A DNA stretch of 64,000 nucleotides from Mansonella perstans (GCA_037074765.1 JBAMDO010000562.1:1-64000); one strand, 5' to 3'; positions 10,268-21,663 are shown, numbered from the stretch's first letter. Numbers and translations are program-made. Notes: generated from the sequence alone by a model not told the origin.

Positions 10268-10690
10268 CTGATCACACTTTTACAGATAACGAAATAATAA
10301 AAAAAAATATTAACATTCACTGACAAAATCAATTCATTTTTCATATATTTTTCTATTTCTTACTAGATTACAAAAGAAACCGGGAAGAGAGGTCTTACAG
10401 TTGATATTATTCTTGGCATTCAGAAATCTAAAGTTCTTTTTTACTGCAATTAATAAAGACGCAAATGGAATAAGCGAATTCTTCCAAAGCTTTCAGATAT
10501 ACAACAAACAAATCAGTGAAACTGTGTTACAACGAAACATGATACATTGAAACAAAATGAGTTCAATACTTATTTTGCTTATTATATTACTTTATTAAGA
10601 AAAGCAAGAAATGAACAAAACGGGTTCTTGAATTGAATTCAGTTGCTAATTATTTTAAATATAATTAGCAAATACAAATTATGCAATATA

Positions 10691-11070
10691 AAGCACATTG
10701 ACCAAATATACTAATATTTCTGCTCGCCTACAAAACTTCCACAATGAAGAAAAAAGCTTGAAATTCGAATTCTAAATGAATAGATTAAGGAGAGAGAATT
10801 TGATAGAAAATTTCCTTTCAGAAATAACAATGCACAGATGATTTAGAATGTAAACTATTTCAATTAAATTTTTTTTTTCCGTATATTGTTATACAAGAAT
10901 ACTGATAATTTGTCCGTTATTGAAGTATATAAAGAGCGGTTTATTTTGTTATGAACCATTAGTAGTTTCTTCATTCCTTTATTTTTCTTTTATTGAAGAA
11001 ATACTTAAAGTGTTTCGGCGATTTCAGAGATCCTGCAGTAGCAATAGATACTAGAAGTAGCAGCAGGCAT
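10691..11070 (+). promoter_or_regulatory. Second promoter and leader fragment, duplicate of 1-380
   Basis: Nearly identical to 1-380, including the TATA box (TATATAAAG, 10926-10934) and the same LTR junction at 11071. It arose by duplication of a block that already contained the LTR. Confidence 0.6.
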
Positions 11071-11500
11071 TGTCGCGAACTATCATATCGCGAAACTGCC
11101 AATGAACCAATAAATCAAATTGTAAATGAATATTAATGACATTATGAATCATTTAACTAATTTTGCATTCCTTGGATTTATTTCCATGTTTTTTCTGTTT
11201 TATCTAAACTCACATCTTTGTATGCCCGCCTTAAAGGAAATGCCTTTACTAGCAATTGCTTAAAATATCTATCTAAATACACATTATTGTACAAATTTCC
11301 ATTCTAATCTCCTCATTTAATCTTGTTACAAGGCTTACACTGTAATTACATCGTACAATTTCCAGTGTAAGTGAATGCCTGAGAATAGTTATCGTAAACC
11401 ACTCCCACTTTTTAACACATATAAACCCGATTGTATTAAACCGAGTATTCTTGTTACCAAAAAAGGTTTATTGTCCGGTGCGCGCTCAACTAACACGACA
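11071..11500 (+). mobile_element. LTR of the same retrotransposon, copy 2
   Basis: Begins TGTCGCGAAC and ends TAACACGACA. It is nearly identical to 381-814 and lies at the same position relative to the peptide leader, so it is a duplicate and not an independent insertion. Confidence 0.6.
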
Positions 11501-12074
11501 AATCCACAATCCCTGGTCAAAACAACAACCCCTGGTCAAACATTGGTTGTTACTGGTTATTAATTGACATCTTAACAAAATATGCGACAAAAATTTGGTG
11601 CCTGAGGTGAAGTAACGATGTCAAGCAACATTATAGCCAGTATTCAACCAGCAAAAACCAGGTTAGTCCTTCTTCTTCCTTTCTTTTCGTTGCGGTGATT
11701 GTTTGAATGTAATTGAACCACTTGTCGTTTGCCTTATCAAGTGAATCAACGCATAATTGAACTCCATCGATTTTATCTGCGGGTACTTTTTTCCTCATTG
11801 TATAAACGTTCCATAAACGTTTCCCTGTTGTTCTAGTGACGCGTTTAGATCCGGAGATTCAAGCTCCAAGGAATTTATTTCTTGGAGAAGAAGGACTAAC
11901 CTGGTTTTTGCTGGTTGAATACTGGCTATAATGTTGCTTGACATCGTTACCTCACCTCGGGCACCAAATTTTTGTCGCATATTTTGTTAAGAGATCAATT
12001 AAAAGCCAGTAACAACCAATGTTTGACCAGGGGTTGTTGTTTTGATCTGGGATTGCGGATTTGTTGTGTTAGTT
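11489..12074. repeat. Long inverted repeat (foldback) of retrotransposon leader and gag start
   Basis: Left arm 11489-11677 and right arm 11886-12074 are reverse complements over about 189 bases with few mismatches, separated by about 208 bases. Both arms contain the element's leader and the gag start MSSNIIASIQPAKTR, once per strand. The minus strand from 11980 continues into the gag frame with LELESPDLNASLEQQGNVY. The transcript would fold into a long hairpin. The right arm stops just at the inner edge of the LTR. Confidence 0.75.
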
Positions 12075-13088
12075 TCCCGTATTTTCTTCAAAGCTGAATC
12101 GTAAGTTTTACGTTTCATACTTAATGATTGATGTGTTATTAAATACATTTTTTTCATTGCCTGATTAATTTTTTGCCATATAAATTTCTACCTGACCGCA
12201 TTTTCGGGCAATGAAATGACTGTACATATGTTGAACAATGATTTTATGCCTTTTGCTCCTAAAGATAATGCCGAAATTGTGTGCAGTTAAAATGTCGCAT
12301 CTATGGAACATTCGCATTAATCATCAAATGCGTATATCAATGGTCAATTTCTAATGGTTAAATTCAGAGAGAGTTCATTTGTAATTTGCGTTGTTAGAAA
12401 CCGACGTATTTTTACTATTTTTATCCTGATATCTAAATACAGCAATACTTACGTACACGTCTGTTGATATCATACTAATCGAAAACAATTAAACTTGATC
12501 GAAGAGCAATACAATTAAACATAATCCAATCTAATGTAATTAAAAATAATCTAAGATGATAAATATTGATGAAATATCGATTGGAATTAAGGCATAATGA
12601 CTGAAAATGCACAGCGATATTGATGAAGACAGTTGTCCTGACGCATATGCAGTGGGGTGTTGAACGATGAGGAGATGAATTAACCATCTAAAAGTCAAAA
12701 TCAAATCAGCGTTATCGTTCATAATTTGTTATGCTCCTATCGCATCCTATAGCACAATATTTACAAATATAACCAATATAATTGTCCTCTTACGAATTAG
12801 ACAATATAAAATAAAACTTTTTTCATTAAATTTAATGCGAACAGAAGATTTTGTGACAATGCTTACGGAAAACTATTAAAATTCTTAAAAATATTATGCA
12901 TTGTTGCATAAATTCTAGGCCATAAGTAGTGATTATAATCAACGCAGCTAAAACAGATGCCAGGCTTATCTGTGTGATACTACGTAATAGTCAGCAGCCT
13001 TGTGATTCGGCTTGTTATCATGACTATTTGAATTTATCAAAAGCAATAATAGATTAGGTATCATCTTCATAATTTAAAAAAATAGGTT

Positions 13089-13721
13089 CGTCGGGAAGAA
13101 TTCTTGCGAGAGGTCGACGTCTGCCAATATTGTTCCAGCGGGTTTGTCATGGAGCGTTGGGTTGAGTTGATCGTGTTGCGGAAAAACCTCGTGGTAGGAT
13201 AACAAAACCTTTATTAAAGCGTGCCACAGAGTGAGGAATGTAACGCGTACAAAACGATACAGTTTGTGGATCGAGTGTCTATTTATAGTCATAGAAGAGG
13301 CGGGATTAAAGCTTAATACAAAGATCCTAACGTTAAAATGATAAAGAGGAGATTAATAATAGTTGAGAATAGATGATTTACCAAAGTACTTGTATGAATA
13401 AACAAAGATGTTATTGGTGGAAAGACTGATATTCACATTGGGTGAAGAGAGGGAATTGTTTAAGACATTGGGTCTTTGAATGATAATATAGCGCCGTAGA
13501 CGATGCTTTGTTAGCTTACTGTAGGAGAGAGGATTGAAAGTACAATACAAAACCTTTGTTGTAGACAGATATCTTAAGCTATTGCTATATAAAGGGTGTG
13601 AATTTACATATCGACAAAGAACATCAAAAAATGTAACTTTAGTTAAATAATTTTATTTTTTTTAACATTTATTTACAATTTAATTTACTGAGTTATTGGA
13701 AGTTTCGCGAAATTCGCGACA
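13089..13721 (-). mobile_element. Solo LTR with perfect AGGTT target-site duplication
   Basis: 633 bases from CGTCGGGAA (first T mutated) to TTCGCGACA, flanked on both sides by AGGTT (13084-13088 and 13722-13726). Undisturbed cassettes read AAATAGGTTAGGTATTTTC with a single AGGTT at this place, so the empty site is known from the window itself. The LTR interrupts the unspliced reading frame of peptide copy D. If the intron model is right it lies within the intron. Confidence 0.85.
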
Positions 13722-13912
13722 AGGTTAGGTATTTTCTCATACTTTTTTTTCATAATGGTTTTTGTGAATTTTTTCAAGAGCTTACCAGGCCCTTGTGGTG
13801 GTGCTGCTGGCACTTGTTGTGGCGCTCCTGGATTTTTATTCATACAATGAATGGTGAAAATAAGAAATAATAACAAATGTTGCCACATCTGGACTAATAG
13901 CGATTTCGACAT
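13685..13912 (-). CDS. Short secreted Pro/Gly-rich peptide, copy D
   Basis: Signal sequence MSKSLLVQMWQHLLLFLIFT then IHC, followed by MNKNPGAPQQVPAAPPQGPG. The donor G|GTAAGC is at 13786/13785, giving a 127-nt exon 1 in phase 1; exon 2 at 12680-12687 would add Asp-Gly-stop. Read through without splicing, the frame runs into the solo LTR and ends there (LPITQ). An upstream Met at 14062 extends the frame, but the homologous starts are not shared by all copies. TATA box at 14182-14190. Function unknown. Confidence 0.5.
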   Translation of the reverse strand: MSKSLLVQMWQHLLLFLIFTIHCMNKNPGAPQQVPAAPPQGPGKLLKKFTKTIMKKKYEKIPNLVANFAKLPITQ

Positions 13913-14181
13913 ATTCTGAAATGAGCTGTGGTTTCTATCAAATATTAGCATTTTTGAATCCATTTTTAAATTGGTGTCATCTATGAATCCCTCTTTGATG
14001 ACAGAACCAACAGAATTGGAGAAATAAGCTTGCTTCAGAAAGTTACTCCTAATACCTACCACTACATTTAGTATCTACTGCTACTATAAAATCTCTGAAT
14101 TCACCAAAATACTCCAATTATTTTTTCAGTAATCAAAAAAGAATGAAAAACTATTAATGGTTCATATCAAAACAAATCGCG

Positions 14182-14190
14182 CTTTATATA
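14182..14190 (-). promoter_or_regulatory. TATA box of peptide gene D
   Basis: TATATAAAG on the coding strand, about 270 bases upstream of the MSK start. Confidence 0.5.
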
Positions 14191-15305
14191 CTTCGATAAC
14201 AGAAGTAGTGAATATAATTTTTCTCGCATTGTAGACGCGTTAAACAATTCCGTCTTTTGGCAACATGTTTTTTTTCGTTTTTGTTTATTCAATGATAAAA
14301 GAATGAATATTTCCGTATTTTCTTCAAAGCTGAATCATAAGTCTTACGTTTCATACTTAATGATGTGTTATTAAATACATTTTTTTCATTGCCTGATTAA
14401 TTGTTTGCCATATAAATTTCTACCTTTTGGAGGACTGCATTTTTGGTCAATGAAATGACTGTACATATGTTGAACAATGATTTTATGCCTTTTGCTCCTA
14501 AAGATAATGCCGAAATTGTGTGTAGTTAAAGTGTCACCTCTATGGAACATTCGCATTAATCATCAAATGCGTATATCAATAGTCAATTTCTAATGGTTAA
14601 ATTCAGAGAGAGTTCATTTGTAATTTGCGTTGTTAGAAACCGACGTATTTTTACCATTTTTATCCTGATATCTAAATACAGTAATGCTTACGTACACGTC
14701 TGTTGATATCATACTAATCGAAAACAACTAAACGTGATCGAAGAGCAATACAATTAAACATAATCCAATCTAATGTAATTAAAAATGATCTAAGATGATA
14801 TATATTGATGAAAATATCCATTGGAATTAAGGCATAATGACTGAAAATGCACAGCGAAGTTGATGGAGACAGTTTTCCTGACGCATATGCAGTGGGGTAT
14901 TGAACGATGAGGAGATGATATTAACCACCTAAAAGTCAAAATCAAATCAGCATTATTGTCCATAATTTTGTTATGCTCCTATACCACAAAATTTACAAAT
15001 AAAACCCAATATAATTATCCTCTTACAAGTTAGACATTATAAAATAAAACTTTTTTCATTAAATTTAATGCGAACAGCAGATTTGATGGCAATGCTAATG
15101 GAAAACTATTAAAATTCTTAAAAATAGTACGCATTGTGGCATCAATTCTAGGCCATAAGTAGTGATTATAATCAACGCAGCTAAAAAAGATGCCAGGCTT
15201 ATCTGTGTGATACTACGTGATAGTGAGCAACCTTGTGATTCGGCTTGTTATCATGACTATTTAAATTTATCGAAAGAATAATAGATTAGGTATCGTCTTC
15301 ATAAT

Positions 15306-15557
15306 TTAAAAAAATAGGTTAGGTATTTTCTCATATTTTTTTTTCATAATGGTTTTTGTGAATTTTTTCAAGAGCTTACCACCATTCACTGGTGGCATTC
15401 GTGGTTCTGGTGGTGGTGCCACTGGTCCTTGTGGTTGTGCTCCTGGCCTTGGTGGCATCATTGGTGGTGCTCTTGCATTGTTATTCATACAATGAATGAC
15501 GAAAATAAGAAATAATAACAAATATCGCTGCATCTGGACTAACAGCGACTTCGACAT
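15306..15557 (-). CDS. Short secreted Pro/Gly-rich peptide, copy E (longest tail)
   Basis: The MSKSLLVQMQRYLLLFLIF signal sequence is followed by the longest tail of the family, with blocks APPMMPPRPGAQPQGP, VAPPPEPRMPP and VNGG. An in-frame TAG two codons upstream shows MSK is the start here. The donor G|GTAAGC lies at 15380/15379 (exon 1 178 nt, phase 1) and exon 2 at 14921-14928 would give Gly-Gly-stop. Unspliced, the frame ends in the same basic stretch as copy A (KLLKKFTKTIMKKKYEKIPN). TATA box at 15826-15834. Secretion is inferred from the signal sequence; the role is unknown. Confidence 0.55.
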   Translation of the reverse strand: MSKSLLVQMQRYLLLFLIFVIHCMNNNARAPPMMPPRPGAQPQGPVAPPPEPRMPPVNGGKLLKKFTKTIMKKKYEKIPNLFF

Positions 15558-15825
15558 ATTCTAAAATGAGCTGTGGTTTCTATCGAATGTTAGCATTTAT
15601 GAATCCATTTTTAAATCGGTGCCATTTATTAATTCCGCTTTAATGACAAAACCAATAAAATTGGAGAAATAAGCTTGCTTCAGAAAGTTGCTCCTAATAC
15701 CTACCGCTACACTTAGTATCTACTGCTACTGTAAAATCTCTGAAATCCCGAAATACTCCAATTATTTTTTCAGTAATCAAAAAAGAATGAAAAACTATTA
15801 ATGGTTCATATCAAAACAAATCGCG

Positions 15826-15834
15826 CTTTATATA
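15826..15834 (-). promoter_or_regulatory. TATA box of peptide gene E
   Basis: TATATAAAG on the coding strand, about 270 bases upstream of the start codon, in the conserved CAAATCGCG context. Confidence 0.5.
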
Positions 15835-16276
15835 CTTCGATAAGGGAAGTAGTGAATATAATTTTTCTCGCATTGTAAATGCGTTAAACAATTCGATCTT
15901 TCAGCAACCTGTTTTTTTTTCGATTTTGTTATTCAATGATAAAAGAATGAGTTAAGATGAATAAGTGGAGAGAAGTGATGCTTAGGTATTAAAAATTAGG
16001 GCAGTTTATTTTGTTATAAACCATTAATAGTTTCTTCATTCCTTCATTTTGTTATTGAAGAAATACTTAGAGTGTTTCGGCGATTTTAGAGATGTTAAAG
16101 TAGCATTAGATACTAGAAGTAGCAGTAGACATTAAGTGTAACTTTCTGAAGCAACTTTTTTTATCTCTCCAATTCAGACGATTCTATCATCAGAGAGAAT
16201 TCATGAAAATGACGCAAATTTGACAATGGTTTCATAAATGCTAACGTTCGACAGAAACCACAGCTCACTTAAGAGT

Positions 16277-16336
16277 ATGTCAAAGTCGCTACTAGTCCAA
16301 AATTTGTTTTATTTGTTTTATTCCTTATTTTTATAA
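16277..16336 (+). pseudogene. Decayed secreted-peptide gene, copy H
   Basis: Starts MSKSLLVQNLFYLFYSLFL with the same lesion as copy G and stops after 19 codons. The leader upstream (16015-16270) matches copy G, again without a TATA box. Bases 16440-16620 downstream are a third copy of the segment at 7880-8090. Confidence 0.65.
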
Positions 16337-16715
16337 TTTAAATAGTAGTGATTGCAAGGCTGCTCTCTGTAATGCTATACAGATAAGCCTTAGCAAAAAA
16401 TTCAGTTGTATCGATTATAACCATTGTACATAAACTAGAACTTATGTCACACTGCCTAAAAATTGTCACCTCCCTGCGCGTGAATTCAGCAAATATCACA
16501 TACATGAAATGGTCAATACTCACACTGCTAATTAGTAATCAAAACAGTTTGAAGCGAGAAAACTCTTTTTTACATCAAATTTCATTTTTCTTTCTTAGCA
16601 TTTCACAACACAACTCTGATAGTTAGTGTGAATCATCAGTGCAAATTCGGTTTTAATTTAGTTTTTTATTTAATTTTTTTGAATAATCCAATAAAATTAT
16701 TAGATAATATTTTGC

Positions 16716-16840
16716 AGGATTTCGATGTTAATGATCAAGATCGAATATTGGGTATAATAATGACACCTGACTGCAACATTGATTTGTACGATTCGGAGTT
16801 TTTAGGAAACAGTGAGACCACTTCTAGCATTTATTTGTAA
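16716..16840 (+). other. Orphan exon-like open stretch
   Basis: After a good acceptor (TTTTGCAG) an open frame reads DFDVNDQDRILGIIMTPDCN, then IDLYDSEFLGNSETTSSIYL and a stop at 16838-16840. Its acidic, mixed composition looks more protein-like than the surrounding AT-rich sequence. A second acceptor with a long pyrimidine tract lies at about 16933, but the two do not join in phase. I do not recognise a family. It could be the remnant of a gene broken by the duplications. Confidence 0.25.
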
Positions 16841-17860
16841 ACAATTTTTCATTAAAATTCTTGAATTTTTCACTAATTCATTGTTCACATAATGTAATGC
16901 TTTCTTTTTCTTATTTTTTTCTCTACCTATTAGGTCAAGGATTTTCTGTTTTGTTTCGATATTAGATGTATTTTCAATGATTTATCCACATCAGATGATT
17001 TAATTAAACAGGAAAAACTAGTTCTGTTATTAAGAAGTCGTTGAAACCCTGACCCATCGTGCAAACTATCACATTTAGCTAGTTGCCATGAATGTCGGAA
17101 ATGATTCCATAAATGATAAAACGACATTTAATTGACCTCGAGTTAAATAGAAATTTCCCCTTTATATTTCAGCATAGGAAATCAGTTGTTATTGGAATGT
17201 CGCTTTTGCTGAAAGTATTTACTGTTATTGCTTCGTTACTTTAGTCTAAGAGCAACCCAAACTTACTTGTGATCATTCTTTTTTAAACGTAAAAAAGATC
17301 TTTTAATAAAAAGCACACATGATGTGTTTTTGCAAATCATTTAATTAGTGCAAGAACATCTCTTTTCATTTACTATTTTTGGAAATCCATAAAACTTCTT
17401 TCACGTATCACGTAAGCAAAGAAGCAGAACCAAGAATTTTGTGCGTTAATACACAACGTCCAACCGATATTACTAGTCAGTAGTGAAATGGCTGGTTGAT
17501 AAACTTTTTAGGGTTGTTGAGAAAAATCATATCAATCTCACATTTTTACAGCATATATACTCTAATTAACAAAAAAGGTTGAGCAATGAACTATTGAAAT
17601 CCTCTGATACTGATGGAACAAAAGTCTTTTGATTCTGAATCCTCAATAAATTGTGCATTAATGTGACCTGAGACCTGAGAGAGAATCTCAGACTATTGGC
17701 AAATGTAGATCCAACAAAGTGTGTACATCTGATTTTTAACGTATGCTTATATAATAGAATTTGGGGTTATACCGATAATCAAAATTTTTCACGACTTAAC
17801 AATATGGAAGTTGAATGTAATATTCTCATTCTAAAATCTTTTGCAGTACAAAAATAAAAA
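16841..17860. other. Intergenic, no supported gene
   Basis: AT-rich. The part from about 17390 to 17830 is the 3' flank of the serpin gene and is duplicated at 21170-21650. Nothing else supportable was seen. Confidence 0.5.
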
Positions 17861-19707
17861 TTATCCGCGGGAGGGCTCGACAAATTGGCCTGCAAATAGA
17901 ATACTCTTCAAATCCGTAATGATTGCAAAGAAGAATGGCTGATCAGCAATGAAAGTGTACTTCGTTGAAAGTGAATGTTGCTGTAACTCAGTTGCAGTGC
18001 CTTGAAGATCAACTGGTCCAGTACCTTTTTCATTTACCTGTAAGTAAATAATTGAAGGCTTTAAATTTGCCAAATTATTTATCAAAAAGAAGCTTTCATT
18101 AATATTTTCATGGAAGAAAGTTCTACAAAAACCTCAATGGATCCTGCATGCATAAATTTACTAATACGACTCGGCACTTGTTCTTTTAAAAGCTCTTTGG
18201 AATCAGCTATTTCGTCGAAAACATTACTGATGCCAATTTGCTGTAGCACGCTAGTCAGATTCAATCTTCCTTCCAATCGGAATTTTGGCAAATAAATCTG
18301 AAATTAAAATCAATTTTAATTGGTATTATTAAAATAACTTCGATATTTGTTTAAAGAGGAAAAACAAATAAAATAAGCAAGTAATAAGCAACAAAATCAG
18401 CCACTTGGACTTTTTTTATCTTTCACAAACTGCATTAATCTTTTGAACAGGTAATTAAAATTGGATGTACGACTTACAGTGACATTTTTCCTCTCTGCAC
18501 TACTAACGTATATGAGTAGCTTTTCGCCTGTCAAATTTTTTAGGACATTAGATAAGCCGAAGCGTGTCTTTGGCAATATTAAGGCCATCTCTATTCTGTC
18601 ACCAACGTAAGGCATTTTGATAAATTTCACAAGATCGTCTTCGTAATACGGTAGCTCTTCACTTTTTCTCATCATCGGTATCTGAATGACGACAAACGAT
18701 GATTAGATGGAATATTCAAGGATTAGTAATTAAAGATTTCTAATTAAAGCAAAAATCAACATATTTACCGTTATTATTTCTTTTTCAGAAATATGAAATC
18801 CTTCTGGCCTAACAGTTTTGAATCGTCTGTTCCAGGTGCCTTTAAAATAAATTGCGTTCATACACAATATATAGGTGTCCCCGTTGATACTGTCCACTGT
18901 TATCATATCCATCATTTTGTTCTCATTACTGTACGAAAACATGTCATCCATATTCTGAAAACGAGTTTTAATTGCTTACAGTCATAAATCTTATGATAAA
19001 ATTTAAAGGTTAAAAGAATAATGGTAGCAGCGTTCATTTCATCTATTTTTTTTGACCTTACCTTTTCTTCATACCACTCTTGTTTTTGATAACTAATCAT
19101 ACCTCAACAATCTCGTCTTTTTCCGGCAAATTGAGTTCATTCAATTTTTCATTGAAGTAAAACCGATATTTTCCTGCGAAGCTTTTTTCTGTAAGTGCAT
19201 CTTGTTTCACGAAAAGATCATTTTTGAAATTCAACCCATAATCGCAGCTTTTTACCGCGACATCATCCAAAACTGTCTTGAAGTACAATTGAAACTCCAA
19301 CGTTCTTGCAGCTGAGAAATTATGGTTCATTTACAGTTTGGTTTTATAATTTCATTAAAAAACGATCAATTTAAAACTTTTGAAATATGTTTATCCTTTT
19401 TTGACTTTCTTGATCTAGTAATAGGCAAATTTTTGCGACATAAGTTATGGGATACGTTTTCAGCGGTTTCTAAATAAAAATACCAATTCTTCGGGCTTAA
19501 AATTTTTAATCTATAATTACATCCTCCTAGAACATCATATAATTGTTGCTTTGTTACGCCTTTCGCTGCCAGGTAAACCATGAAAAGTGAGGTTGACAGC
19601 GCAAAAGGAGATACGACAACTGATTTATCATCTTCTACTACTTTTTGCAATAAATTCACAGCAAAACTCCACTGCGCATCATCAGTTAAGGAGCTGAAAA
19701 AGTCCAT
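17861..19707 (-). CDS. Serpin with one frameshift, possibly a pseudogene
   Basis: Serine-protease-inhibitor fold protein. Exons (minus): 19521-19707, 19062-19311, 18769-18954, 18478-18681, 18133-18297, 17861-18037. All junctions agree in phase, giving about 389 aa, the usual serpin length, except that exon 2 lacks one base near 19102, where the frame passes from ...KDEIVEV to MISYQKQEWYEEK. Family marks seen: SVVVSPFALSTSLFMVYLAA (helices A/B), MNAIYFKGTW, PMM, VTIYLPKFRLEG and the C-terminal FIADQPFFFAIITDLKSILF followed by AGQF. The reactive loop hinge reads VNEKGTGPVDLQGTAT instead of the alanine-rich inhibitory consensus. No signal peptide is evident at the start used. A decayed relative of the last exon lies near 21664. 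A sequencing error cannot be excluded as the cause of the frameshift. Confidence 0.8.
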
Positions 19708-21663
19708 TAATATGAAAAAGTAAGAAAGTTATCGTTATGGAAAGTTATTTAGTTGCTTCAAAAATTATATTCATAAGAAATTTTAAATTTTCTTGCAAAC
19801 ATTTCTCCAAATATAAAGATGATTTGAGTGCTCGCAATTAGAAGTAATATGGCGGTAATTGTTTGATTAATCATTTTGAAATATCAATACAATATTGAAA
19901 ATGCTGAAATTATTATTATTGTGAGAGTTAATAGTAAAATCAACGATTGAATAATAATAATTCAGAATTAGTTGTTTCGAAATCTAAGTCTACTTGCGAA
20001 TGGATCAACAATGGCCAACTGACTACGTTAGTATTGCTCGCAAATAGACATGCGTCGGAATCCGTTATTAATGGAGTGCTGAAAGCTTTATATTACTGAT
20101 TTGCAGTCATCCACTGTATGAGTTATACAGTCTCTTGGGAAGCTACTTTAGTACTTTCTGTTAAAAACAAAATCATGTTTTCGATCACTCCCTCTTAAAC
20201 GTAAAAACACTTTTTCATCTCTGAAAAGACTTTTTAATAAGAAGTATATCCATGCATTTCATGTATTTTACATGTCATTCAACCTGTACAAGCAATGATA
20301 ACACTTGTTTTCATGTTCTGATACAGTTGAATGAAAAGTGTTTTGATTACTAACCCAAGAATTATTCCCAAAAAATATCATTCAACCTGTACAAACAATA
20401 GTAATACTTGTTATGTTCTGATTCAGATTAAAAGTCAAAAAAATATGAGTGAAAAAGTGTTTTGATTAATAACCTATCCTAAAAATTATTTCCAACAAAA
20501 CAAATCTTCTTGACTTTTAGCCCTAAATGACCAACACTAATTATTACAGTCATATTTTCCAGAATGATGACAAATAGCATAGCTCAGTCATTTTTGTTGC
20601 AAACATTTCTCTGCTTCATTTTTCTCCGCTTCGGATTATTCGTTGACAATAAAAGTATTACAGAACAAAGTTCTATGTGTATGCAAAACAAATGAATATT
20701 AATTAACAGAACTAGCTTTTCTTGTTTGTAAGATCATCCGATCAGATAAATCATTAAAAATGTATCTGAATCGAAGCAGAATATAAAATATTTGAGTCGT
20801 GAAGTAGGATAAGTTAGAATTCTCTTTATGTTTTGTCATTTTCGATTCGCAAATTTTTTCAAAAAAATAAAAGAATTTATGGAATAATTCGGTGCTTTGC
20901 TACAAATTTCAAGTTCATTTCAATAAATTTCTTGATTAATTTTGCACAAAAGGTGAATCGCAAAGACTGTAATTTTTATACATGTGCAACGCTAATTAGT
21001 TAATTAAAAAATGGGAGCAACTAATGTTTATAAAGATCTGATTTTCTGGTACTATTATATTAAAAAATTAAAAACACGAAGTACTCATTGTTGTGATCCG
21101 GCATTATCGATTAATGTTCGTATTTTTAATTATATTATGTTCCTGTGGACTCATATTCAAAAACTTTAATTTACATATTTTTGGCATATCCATAAAGCTT
21201 CTTTCACGTAAGCAATGAAGCAGAACCACAAATTTTGTATATTAATACACAACGTCCCACCGACATCATTAGTTAGCCGTGAAATGGCTGATTGATAAAT
21301 GTTGATAAGGATCATATCAATGTTTTGATATGATTTTATCATGTTTTGCAGCATGAATACTATCCGATGACAAGAAAGGTTGAGGATGAGTTATTGAAAC
21401 CCTGTGATAGTGATGGAGCAAAACTCTTTTGGTTCTTGAGTCGTCAATAAATTGTGCATTAATCGTTCCCCCAGAGGAGAATTTCAGGCTATTGGCAAAC
21501 AATGATTTATCAAAAACTGTATATACTTGTTTCTTAACTCCTGTTTATATGCAGGATTTAGAAAATCAAAATTTTTTATAACTTGGCAATCTGAATGTTG
21601 AATGCAATTAGCACAGTCAAAAATTTATTATAGGTGTAGCATAGCAATGAAATTATTCGAAGA
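19708..21663. other. Intergenic, no supported gene
   Basis: AT-rich upstream region of the serpin. It contains two similar blocks around 20210-20350 and 20370-20480 (shared ATTCAACCTGTACAA) and, at 21170-21650, a duplicate of the serpin 3' flank. Short frames present are not supported. Confidence 0.5.

Larger units (their letters stand above)
12078..15940 (-). repeat. Second tandem block of minus-strand peptide cassettes (D, E)
   Basis: Two further cassettes, D (12078-14290, enlarged by a solo LTR) and E (14310-15940), are arranged like A-C. The shared TTCCGTATTTTCTTCAAAGC block marks the left edge of each unit. The block begins directly after the right arm of the foldback element. Confidence 0.75.

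Noticed and set aside
13074..13292. 72-codon minus frame with balanced composition
   Set aside because: It runs from LTR sequence across the LTR edge into the cassette flank. It is a product of the insertion.
17040..17130. Cys/His-rich reading resembling a nuclear-receptor zinc finger
   Set aside because: The spacing of cysteines does not fit and the frame has several stops.
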